Assembly (NCBI RefSeq): GCF_014649955.1
Contig: NZ_BMUA01000004.1
Span: 62,001-126,000 of the forward strand
DNA length: 64,000 nt
Source: Streptomyces violascens
Lineage (GTDB): Bacteria; Actinomycetota; Actinomycetes; Streptomycetales; Streptomycetaceae
Direction: 5' to 3'
Position 1 is the stretch's first letter. Each line of letters starts with the position of its first letter. The notes under the pieces are model-generated. The model worked only from the letters and a program-made list of their open reading frames with translations, was not told the origin of the DNA and made no database searches. The position numbers and the translations under genes are program-made. Of the stretch, positions 57,987-64,000 are shown piece after piece.

Positions 57987-58982
57987 TCAGTTGACCCGCT
58001 CACCAGGATGGGGGTCGGGCGTGGGTCCGGACGGCTCGCCCCCGGCGGAGGAGGCGGGCCCGGATGTCACAGTGACCCCACCCCCGGAGCCTCGCGGGCG
58101 GGACCGCGAGACAGCCACTCCCGCGAGGCAGATCGCCCCACCGACCAGGGTGAGCACGGCCGGAACCTCGTCAAGCACCGCCCAGGACATGAGCACGACC
58201 ATCGCGGGCACCACGTACGTCGTCGCCCCCATGCGGCTCGCCGACGTGCGGGCCAGCGCGAACGCCCATGTAGTGAAGGCGAGCGCGGTCGGGAACACCC
58301 CCAGGTACACCATGTTCAGCGTCGCCGAGGCGGGCGCGTGCGAGGCGTCCGAGAGCAGCTGACCGCTGAACGGCAGACAGGCCACCGCCCCCACCAGGCA
58401 GCTGAAGAAGGTGACTTGGAGCGGGCTGCCGTGCCGCAGGGCCGGCTTCTGCAGGACGACTCCGGCCGCGTACGTCGCCGCCGCGACCAGGCACAGGACC
58501 ACCCCGAGCACCGAGGCGTGCCCGTCGCCCGACATGGAGAGCCCCACCGCGATCGCGCCCGCGAACGAGACGGCCATGCCGGCGATCAGGCGCGGCGGCA
58601 GCGCCTCGCCGAGGAAGCGCGAGGCGAGCAGCGCCATGAGGATGGGCCCGATGTTCACGATCATCGCGGCGGTACCGGCATCGACCTGCCGCTCGCCCCA
58701 GTTGAGGGCCACCATGTAGCAGGCGAACCACAGGAAACCGGACGCCAGGATGCCCGGCCAGGCGGCTCGCGGCGGCAGCCCCTCGCGGCGTATGAGCAGG
58801 AAGAGCCCGAGGACGAGCGCCCCGGCGAGCAGGCGGCCGAGGGCGAGCGCGCCGGGGGAGTAGGCCTCCCCGGCGCTGCGGATCGATACGAAGGCCGAGG
58901 CCCACAGCACGACGGAGACCGCCACGGCGGCCAGGGCGAGCCGAGCGGAGCGGCGCTCGGGGGAGGTGTTGGTCATGGTCAT
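57987..58982 (-). CDS. DMT-superfamily exporter (EamA type)
   Basis: This is a 331-residue protein starting at ATG 58982 (ATG 58976 equally open). Ten hydrophobic helices are arranged as two EamA repeats; the first repeat begins V-L-W-A-S-A-F-V-S-I-R and the second begins A-L-A-F-T-T-W-A-F-A-L. It should export small metabolites or amino acids driven by protons; the substrate is unknown. It stands alone, ended by the long hairpin on its 3' side. Confidence 0.92.
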   Translation of the reverse strand: MTMTNTSPERRSARLALAAVAVSVVLWASAFVSIRSAGEAYSPGALALGRLLAGALVLGLFLLIRREGLPPRAAWPGILASGFLWFACYMVALNWGERQVDAGTAAMIVNIGPILMALLASRFLGEALPPRLIAGMAVSFAGAIAVGLSMSGDGHASVLGVVLCLVAAATYAAGVVLQKPALRHGSPLQVTFFSCLVGAVACLPFSGQLLSDASHAPASATLNMVYLGVFPTALAFTTWAFALARTSASRMGATTYVVPAMVVLMSWAVLDEVPAVLTLVGGAICLAGVAVSRSRPRGSGGGVTVTSGPASSAGGEPSGPTPDPHPGERVN

Positions 58983-59081
58983 GCACAGTAGGCGAGAGGC
59001 GGTCCGTCGCCGTCCGGATTTTCGCGCGGGGCCAGGTGTTGCCCGAGCGGCCGGGAAGGGAGCGGGACTTGGGGCGACCGG

Positions 59082-59723
59082 CTAGCCGCCCAGCGCCGCG
59101 TACTGCATCGACAGCCCATCCAGCAAAGCCCGCAGCCCCGTCTCGAACGCGCCCTCGTCGATCTTCTCCTGCCGCTCGGCGAGCAGGTGCGCCTGGCCCA
59201 GGTGCGGATAGTCCGCCGGGTCGTACGCCGCCTCGTCGTCGACGAAGCCGCGGGCGAAGGAGCCGAGCGCCGAGCCCATGATGAAGTACCGCATCAGCGC
59301 GCCGATCCGGGTCGCCTGGGCCGGCGGCCAGCCCGCCGCGACCATCGCGCCGAACACCGCGTCCGCCAGCCGAAGACCGGCCGGGCGCCGGCCGGGCCCC
59401 TGGGCGAGGACCGGAACGATGTGGGGGTGGCGGGTCAGGACCGCGCGGTAGGCGAGCGCCCAGTCGTGCAGGGACGTACGCCAGTCGCGGTCGTCGTCCG
59501 CGTCGAACATCGACAGGTCGACCTGCGCGGAGGTGGCGTCCGCGACGGCCTCCAGGATCTCGTCCTTGGTGCGGAAGTGGTTGTAGAGCGAGGGCCCGCT
59601 GACCCCGAGCTCGGCGGCGAGACGGCGGGTCGAGACGGCCGCCAGACCCTCCGCGTCCACGAGCGCGCTCGCCGCCGCGACGATGCGGTCGGTGCTCAGG
59701 AGGGGCTTGCGCGGTCGGGCCAT
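59082..59723 (-). CDS. TetR-family regulator divergent from acyl-CoA dehydrogenase
   Basis: This is a 213-residue TetR protein starting at ATG 59723 (M-A-R-P-R-K-P). The helix-turn-helix is V-S-T-R-R-L-A-A-E-L-G-V-S-G-P-S-L-Y-N-H-F; the C-terminal domain is TetR_C-type. It faces the acyl-CoA dehydrogenase gene across 66 bases containing an AAACTA-N7 operator, so it likely represses both. A closely similar operator precedes the ALDH gene 4.5 kb away. Confidence 0.92.
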   Translation of the reverse strand: MARPRKPLLSTDRIVAAASALVDAEGLAAVSTRRLAAELGVSGPSLYNHFRTKDEILEAVADATSAQVDLSMFDADDDRDWRTSLHDWALAYRAVLTRHPHIVPVLAQGPGRRPAGLRLADAVFGAMVAAGWPPAQATRIGALMRYFIMGSALGSFARGFVDDEAAYDPADYPHLGQAHLLAERQEKIDEGAFETGLRALLDGLSMQYAALGG

Positions 59724-59751
59724 GCGGCACATAGTAGGGCCTGCCAACCAA

Positions 59752-59770
59752 AAACTAGCAGTGGTAATTA
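59752..59770. promoter_or_regulatory. Operator AAACTA-N7-TAATTA between tetR and acyl-CoA dehydrogenase
   Basis: AAACTA at 59752-59757 and TAATTA at 59765-59770 have the same 6-7-6 geometry and identical left half-site as the operator at 55232-55250; both are preceded by CAA-A/CCAAA. It lies 29 bases from the tetR start and 20 bases from the dehydrogenase start. Confidence 0.7.
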
Positions 59771-59789
59771 AATCTGGGGTGCAGGGAAA

Positions 59790-60947
59790 ATGAACCTGGA
59801 GCTGAGCGAGGAACAGGCGGCCGTGCGGCAGCTCGCCGAGGAGTTCGTCGGCCGCGAGATCGCCCCGCACGTCGTCGAGTGGGACCGCTCCGAGAACGTC
59901 GACAAGTCGATCGTGAAGAAGCTGGGCGTACTCGGCTTCCTCGGGCTCACCATCGACGAGGAGTACGGCGGCTCCGGCGGCGACCACCTCGCGTACTGCC
60001 TGGTCACCGAGGAGCTCGGCCGCGGCGACTCCTCGGTCCGCGGCATCGTCTCGGTCTCGCTCGGCCTGGTCACCAAGACCATCGCGTCCTGGGGCAGCGA
60101 GGAGCAGAAGCGCGCCTGGCTGCCCCGGCTCACCTCCGGCGACGCCCTCGGCTGCTTCGGCCTCACCGAGCCGGGCACGGGTTCGGACGCGGGGAACCTC
60201 TCCACGAAGGCCGTCCGGGACGGCGCGTCCGGCGACTACGTGATCAACGGCGCCAAGATGTTCATCACCAACGGCACCTGGGCCGACGTGGTCCTGCTGT
60301 TCGCCCGCACCAACGACACCCCGGGTCACCGCGGCGTTTCCGCCTTCCTGGTCCCCACCGACACCCCGGGCCTGACCCGCCGCACCATCCACGGCAAGCT
60401 CGGCCTGCGCGGCCAGGCCACCGCCGAGCTCGTCCTCGACGACGTACGGGTCCCGGCGGGGGCGCTGCTCGGCCCCGAGGGCAAGGGCTTCTCGATCGCG
60501 ATGTCGGCGCTCGCCAAGGGGCGGATGTCGGTCGCGGCAGGATGCGTCGGCATCGCCCGGGCCGCGCTGGACGCGGCCGTCGCGTACGCGGGCGAACGCG
60601 AGCAGTTCGGCAAGTCGATCGCCCACTACCAGCTGGTCCAGGAGCTGATCAGCGACATCTCGGTGGACGTGGACGCGGCCCGGCTGCTGACCTGGCGGGT
60701 CGCCGATCTGATCGACCGGGGCGAGGAGTTCGCGACCGCCGCCTCCAAGGCGAAGTTGTTCGCCTCCGAGGCCGCGGTGCGCTGCGCCAACAACGCCCTT
60801 CAGGTCTTCGGCGGCTACGGCTACATCGACGAGTACCCGGTCGGAAAGCTGCTGCGCGACGCCCGCGTGATGACCTTGTACGAGGGCACCAGCCAGATCC
60901 AGAAACTCATCATCGGCCGTGCGGAGACCGGGGTTTCGGCCTTCTGA
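59790..60947 (+). CDS. Acyl-CoA dehydrogenase
   Basis: This is a 385-residue flavoprotein starting at ATG 59790 behind CAGGGA. It has the FAD-binding L-T-E-P-G-T-G-S-D-A and F-I-T-N-G-T motifs, the Q-x-F-G-G-Y-G-Y helix near the end, and the catalytic Glu in Y-E-G-T-S-Q-I-Q. It performs the first, FAD-dependent oxidation of beta-oxidation or branched-chain catabolism; chain-length preference is not deducible. A perfect hairpin terminator follows. Confidence 0.95.
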   Translation: MNLELSEEQAAVRQLAEEFVGREIAPHVVEWDRSENVDKSIVKKLGVLGFLGLTIDEEYGGSGGDHLAYCLVTEELGRGDSSVRGIVSVSLGLVTKTIASWGSEEQKRAWLPRLTSGDALGCFGLTEPGTGSDAGNLSTKAVRDGASGDYVINGAKMFITNGTWADVVLLFARTNDTPGHRGVSAFLVPTDTPGLTRRTIHGKLGLRGQATAELVLDDVRVPAGALLGPEGKGFSIAMSALAKGRMSVAAGCVGIARAALDAAVAYAGEREQFGKSIAHYQLVQELISDISVDVDAARLLTWRVADLIDRGEEFATAASKAKLFASEAAVRCANNALQVFGGYGYIDEYPVGKLLRDARVMTLYEGTSQIQKLIIGRAETGVSAF

Positions 60948-60992
60948 TCAAGGAGCGCCGGGCCCCGGCGTCTGAGTACGTACTGAGTACGA

Positions 60993-61022
60993 GAGCGGAT
61001 GTGGCACGCGCCACATCCGCTC
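60993..61022 (+). terminator. Terminator after acyl-CoA dehydrogenase
   Basis: GAGCGGATGTGGC (60993-61005) and GCCACATCCGCTC (61010-61022) form a perfect 13-bp stem with an ACGC loop, 45 bases after the stop and 13 bases before the next start. Confidence 0.85.
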
Positions 61023-61035
61023 CATGCTGTGCGCC

Positions 61036-61323
61036 ATGAGTGAGACACCGGTCAAGCAGCAGAACACTGCGGCGTACTACGGACAGGCCGTCGCCGCCTT
61101 CTCGATCGCGCTCGCCGCGACCGCGATCGGCATTCTCCGGCTTCAGGCGGACGCCTGGGTGCGGGCCTTCCTCGGCATAGCGGTCCTCTATCTCGTCACC
61201 TCCGCCTTCACCCTGGCCAAGGTGATCAGGGACCGGCAGGAGGCCGGGCAGATCGTCAGCCGCGTCGACCAGGCCCGCATGGAGAAGCTCCTGGCCGAAC
61301 ATGACCCGTTCCAGAAGCTCTAA
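61036..61323 (+). CDS. YiaA/YiaB-type two-helix membrane protein
   Basis: This is a 95-residue protein starting at ATG 61036. Two transmembrane helices (about 18-35 and 44-60) in the pattern Q-A-V-A-A-F-S-I-A-L-A-A-T-A-I-G-I and A-F-L-G-I-A-V-L-Y match the YiaAB two-helix domain; a charged C-terminal helix follows. Function in bacteria is unknown. The stop codon overlaps a 13-base motif that recurs upstream of the MaoC gene. Confidence 0.85.
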   Translation: MSETPVKQQNTAAYYGQAVAAFSIALAATAIGILRLQADAWVRAFLGIAVLYLVTSAFTLAKVIRDRQEAGQIVSRVDQARMEKLLAEHDPFQKL

Positions 61324-61334
61324 GCGCTTGCTCA
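61322..61334. promoter_or_regulatory. Operator-like motif AAGCGCTTGCTCA upstream of tetR
   Basis: A 13-base word with an AAGCGCTT palindrome at its core, 61 bases before the tetR ATG. An identical copy occurs at 62629-62641. Confidence 0.6.
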
Positions 61335-61395
61335 CCCTCGGGGTATGGTGTTCGTCCTGCTGAACGGAAGCGCGGACGGACGGAAGGGGCGAGCG

Positions 61396-62031
61396 ATGGG
61401 CACGGCTGACGTGACCGAGGAGACGGCCGGCGGCGAGGAGAAGCCGTGGGGCGAGGTCACGCCCGAGGCGGCCAGGAGGCTGCTCGTCGCCGCCGTCGAG
61501 GCCTTCGCCGAGCGCGGCTACCACGCCACCACGACCCGGGACATCGCGGGCCGGGCCGGGATGAGCCCGGCCGCGCTCTACATCCACTACAAGACCAAGG
61601 AAGAGCTGCTCCACCGGATCAGCCGGATCGGCCACGACAAGGCACTGGAGATCCTCCGGTCCGCGGCCGAGGGCGAGGGCACCGCCGCCGAGCGGCTCTC
61701 CGCGGCGGTGCGTTCCTTCGTCCGCTGGCACGCGGGGCACCACATGACGGCCCGCGTGGTCCAGTACGAACTCGACGCGCTCGGCGCCGAGCACCGTAGC
61801 GAGATCGTGGAACTGCGCAGGCAGAGCGACGCCGCGGTGCGCCGCATCCTCAACGAGGGCGTGGCGGCGGGCGAGTTCGACGTGCCGGACGTGCCGGGCA
61901 CCACGCTCGCCGTGCTTTCGCTCTGCATCGACGTGGCCCGCTGGTTCAACACCCAGGGCCGCCGCACGCCCGACGAGGTCGGCGCGCTGTATGCCGACCT
62001 CGTCCTGCGGATGGTGGGGGCCCAGAAGTAG
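61396..62031 (+). CDS. TetR-family regulator
   Basis: This is a 211-residue TetR protein from ATG 61396 behind GGAAGGGGCGAG; an ATG at 61345 is in frame but has no ribosome-binding site. The helix-turn-helix is T-T-T-R-D-I-A-G-R-A-G-M-S-P-A-A-L-Y-I-H-Y, and the C-terminal domain is of the TetR_C_33/KstR2-like kind seen beside acyl-CoA metabolism genes. The matching 13-base motif before this gene and before the convergent MaoC gene suggests one regulon. Confidence 0.9.
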   Translation: MGTADVTEETAGGEEKPWGEVTPEAARRLLVAAVEAFAERGYHATTTRDIAGRAGMSPAALYIHYKTKEELLHRISRIGHDKALEILRSAAEGEGTAAERLSAAVRSFVRWHAGHHMTARVVQYELDALGAEHRSEIVELRRQSDAAVRRILNEGVAAGEFDVPDVPGTTLAVLSLCIDVARWFNTQGRRTPDEVGALYADLVLRMVGAQK

Positions 62032-62100
62032 CGGGCCCCGGCCCGGCCGGATTCCGAGTCGGGCCGACCGGCCCGGGCAGGTGCGGAAGATCGGCCGGGC

Positions 62101-62562
62101 TCAGAAGAAGTAGCGCGAGACCGACTCCGCCACGCACACCGGCTTGTCGCCGCCCTCGCGCTCGACGGTGACCTTCGCCGTCACCTGGACGCCGCCGCCC
62201 GCCTCCACGACCTCCGTGAGCATCGCCGTGGCGCGCAGCCGCGAGCCGACCGGCACGGGGGAGGGGAAGCGGACCTTGTTGGTGCCGTAGTTGATGCCCA
62301 TCTTCATGCCCTCGACGCGCAGCACCTGCGGGACCAGCGTCGGCAGCAGCGACAGGGTGAGATAGCCGTGCGCGATGGTCGTCTTGAAGGGGCCGGCCGC
62401 GGCTCGCTCCGGGTCGACATGGATCCACTGGTGGTCGCCGGTGGCGTCGGCGAACAGGTCGATCCGCTTCTGGTCGATCTCCAGCCAGTCGCTGTGCCCG
62501 AGCTGCTCGCCCACCCCGGCCTTCAGCTCCTCGGCGGACGTGAAGATCCTCGGCTCTGCCAT
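62101..62562 (-). CDS. MaoC-family (R)-enoyl-CoA hydratase-like protein
   Basis: This is a 153-residue hot-dog fold protein starting at ATG 62562 behind GGGA. The hydratase motif [12 protein letters not shown] places the catalytic pair Asp43 and His48, and [10 protein letters not shown] follows in the overhang helix. It hydrates a trans-2-enoyl-CoA, fitting the acyl-CoA dehydrogenase upstream in the window. It is transcribed toward the TetR gene from a region holding the second 13-base motif copy, shared with divergent soxR. Confidence 0.93.
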   Translation of the reverse strand: MAEPRIFTSAEELKAGVGEQLGHSDWLEIDQKRIDLFADATGDHQWIHVDPERAAAGPFKTTIAHGYLTLSLLPTLVPQVLRVEGMKMGINYGTNKVRFPSPVPVGSRLRATAMLTEVVEAGGGVQVTAKVTVEREGGDKPVCVAESVSRYFF

Positions 62563-62628
62563 GTCCCTGGTCCCTGCCTCTCGCGACGCTCTCGCAGTGA
62601 TGAAAAAGCGCATGCGCAGCGCGTGTAC

Positions 62629-62641
62629 AAGCGCTTGCTCA
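62629..62641. promoter_or_regulatory. Second copy of AAGCGCTTGCTCA, upstream of the MaoC gene
   Basis: This copy is identical over 13 bases to 61322-61334; with the flanking C it completes the 10-base palindrome CAAGCGCTTG (62628-62637). It is 66 bases before the MaoC start, in the divergent region shared with soxR. Confidence 0.65.
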
Positions 62642-62758
62642 GCTAGCTCAGCATGGTTGGGGCCGCGGGTCCTGTCAACGATGTACGGGGCGGGGGCCGG
62701 GCCTGTGCGAGCAGGGCACCCGGCGGGGGCCGGGGGCGGGGCCAGTAGGGTTCGAGGG

Positions 62759-63220
62759 GTGCCGCAGATTCCAGAGAAGATCCACGAGCTCACGGTCGGG
62801 CAGCTGTCCGCGCGCAGCGGGGCTGCCGTGTCCGCACTGCACTTCTACGAGTCCAAGGGCCTGATCGCCAGCCGCCGGACCTCGGGCAACCAGCGCCGTT
62901 ACTGCCGGGACACCCTGCGCCGCGTCGCCTTCATCCGGGCCGCGCAGCGCGTCGGCATCCCGCTGGCCACGATCCGGGACGCCTTGGCCGAGCTCCCCGA
63001 GGAGCGCACCCCCACCAAGGAGGACTGGGCCCGCCTGTCCGAGAACTGGCGCGCCGAACTCGACCGGCGCATCACCCAGTTGGGCCGGCTGCGCGACCAC
63101 CTCTCGGACTGCATCGGCTGCGGCTGTCTGTCCCTGGACAACTGCGTCCTGTCCAATCCGGACGACGTCTTCGGCGACAGTCAGACGGGGTCCCGGCTGC
63201 TGGCAGAGCGCAAGGGCTGA
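62759..63220 (+). CDS. soxR: Redox-sensing transcriptional activator SoxR
   Basis: This is a 153-residue MerR-family regulator from GTG 62759 behind GAGGG. The N-terminal MerR winged helix ([22 protein letters not shown]) is followed by the dimerisation helix and the [2Fe-2S] cysteine cluster [12 protein letters not shown] (Cys118, 121, 123, 129). In Streptomyces, SoxR responds to redox-active metabolites such as actinorhodin rather than to superoxide and activates genes elsewhere. Confidence 0.96.
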   Translation: MPQIPEKIHELTVGQLSARSGAAVSALHFYESKGLIASRRTSGNQRRYCRDTLRRVAFIRAAQRVGIPLATIRDALAELPEERTPTKEDWARLSENWRAELDRRITQLGRLRDHLSDCIGCGCLSLDNCVLSNPDDVFGDSQTGSRLLAERKG

Positions 63221-63277
63221 GCGGCTCCGCCCCCTTACGCGCGAGCCCTCACCTTTGTACGGTCGGGCCCCCTGCCC

Positions 63278-63985
63278 TCAGGCGCAGGCCAGCGCTGCCC
63301 GCACCAACTGAGCATTGGACTCGGCCCGTGCGCCGTCCGGAAGGACCAGGACGTCCTCCAGGCCTATGCGCGTGTCGAGCCCCAGCCTGCGGGCCAGTCG
63401 CAGCACCGGCCAGGTGCCGCCGTCGTGGCTGTGCAGCAGGATGGGCCTGCCGTGCGCGGCGCCCAGCTCGGCGAGCAGGGAATGCGCCGTCGGCTCCGCG
63501 GCCTCCGCGGACGTGCCGATCACTTCGGCGAGGATGCGCAACGTCCTTGAGAAATAAGGGGAGTTGAGGAAGCGCTGGGCGGCGGGGGTGTCGGACCAGA
63601 TGCCCGCCTCGATGCCCACGCCCCGATCGAGCAGCGCGGCCGCCACCTCGTCGGCGCCGTCCTCGTGCCAGTTCACCGACGCGTAGTCGGGCAGCACCGT
63701 CCAGGAACGGATGCGTTCCACCCGGCGGGCCGGATCCGGCTCCGCCCAGGCGCCCGTGGTCACCCCGACCGGCACCGACACTGCGGCCCGTATCGCCTCA
63801 AGGGCCGGGCCCACCACGCGTGGTGAGAGCGAATCGCTTCCGCAGGGCGTCTTGGGGTGGACATGGACTTCGGCCGCACCGGCGGCGACGGCCGCTGCCG
63901 CGGACTGGGCCAAGGCGGCCGGGGACAGCGGCACCGCCGAGCCGTCCTTGGCACTTCGTACGCCGTTCAGGCAGACCTGGATCAT
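63278..63985 (-). CDS. BKACE-family beta-keto acid cleavage enzyme, possibly short or truncated
   Basis: At least 235 residues are visible and the first Met is 15 bases from the window edge, so the true start may lie outside. The TIM-barrel signature V-H-V-H-P-K (zinc histidines) and the later L-H-S-H-D-G block place it in the beta-keto acid cleavage (3-keto-5-aminohexanoate-cleavage) family, which splits a beta-keto acid with acetyl-CoA to give acetoacetate and a CoA ester. Family members are usually 270-310 residues. The L-L-H-S-H-D-G segment replaces the usual Glu-containing active-site strand, so activity is not assured. Confidence 0.75.
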   Translation of the reverse strand: MIQVCLNGVRSAKDGSAVPLSPAALAQSAAAAVAAGAAEVHVHPKTPCGSDSLSPRVVGPALEAIRAAVSVPVGVTTGAWAEPDPARRVERIRSWTVLPDYASVNWHEDGADEVAAALLDRGVGIEAGIWSDTPAAQRFLNSPYFSRTLRILAEVIGTSAEAAEPTAHSLLAELGAAHGRPILLHSHDGGTWPVLRLARRLGLDTRIGLEDVLVLPDGARAESNAQLVRAALACA

Positions 63986-64000
63986 GTCTTCGATGGTGCC

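Noticed and set aside
61322..62641. A cholesterol catabolism (KstR2) regulon
   Set aside because: The operator core is similar, but no sterol-ring genes are present; a general acyl-CoA regulator is the safer reading.
1..64000. Insertion sequences, integrases, tRNA or rRNA genes
   Set aside because: I saw no transposase or integrase motifs, no terminal inverted repeats with target duplications, and no tRNA cloverleaf or rRNA sequence; without a search tool, small RNAs cannot be excluded.

Overview
The window is 64 kb of high-GC actinomycete chromosome, almost certainly Streptomyces. The indications are uniformly GC-rich third codon positions, many GTG and a few TTG starts, a streptogrisin-type secreted protease, a cell-wall-anchored LPMO, an actinobacterial DnaE2/ImuB pair, a Rex-type operator and the [2Fe-2S] SoxR regulator. 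I saw no rRNA, tRNA, transposase, integrase or CRISPR array.

Layout, left third. A cut flavin-dependent monooxygenase and a DUF1684 protein lead to a streptogrisin-like protease. Then come a SLOG-fold nucleotide-binding protein (2795-3274) and, convergent to it, a four-helix SLATT/DUF4231 membrane protein (3290-4216). Directly beyond lies the most distinctive locus, an FxSxx-COOH RiPP system (4394-12934). It has a 64-residue precursor ending FNSAL (fxsA), a hairpin, the radical SAM/SPASM cyclophane maturase fxsB, an AAC(3)-fold acetyltransferase, the TIR protein fxsC, and a 1307-residue ParA-like/TIR/NB-ARC/TPR protein. The last four genes overlap or nearly abut and read as one translationally coupled unit. 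The maturase's C-terminal domain appears to have lost the HExxH metal site, and only one of the two TIR domains keeps the W-C-x-x-E motif. An alpha/beta hydrolase, a slipin and the fermentative dehydrogenase adhE follow; a perfect Rex operator overlaps the slipin stop codon.

Middle third. A YhgE/DUF3533-type membrane protein, a VOC protein, and the translesion pair dnaE2-imuB behind a LexA-like box; imuB carries a small palindromic repeat in frame. A lipoprotein, an SDR/TetR divergent pair (the TetR ends in ten perfect 9-bp repeats), a secreted lipase, a sortase-anchored LPMO, and a run of small enzymes and regulators come next. A surface-polysaccharide operon reads leftward from 38764 to 34709: two GT2 glycosyltransferases, a NodB deacetylase and a flippase, with a clan-A glycosidase lipoprotein converging on it.

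Right third. An SGNH esterase, a Ser/Thr kinase and a small cationic protein precede a class III CoA-transferase and a DrrAB-type ABC exporter with a divergent TetR and a clear operator. Homogentisate dioxygenase hmgA follows with a GntR regulator and an orphan protein resembling a type ISP specificity domain. Then a molybdopterin oxidoreductase, a CitMHS transporter, ALDH/ADH, a DMT exporter, TetR/acyl-CoA dehydrogenase, YiaA-like protein, TetR, MaoC hydratase, SoxR and a BKACE enzyme at the edge. Two pairs of matching operator motifs suggest that two of these TetR proteins each control a second, non-adjacent promoter.

Starts were chosen from ribosome-binding sites, overlaps and family conservation. 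All functional assignments rest on motifs and recalled family features; no database search was run.
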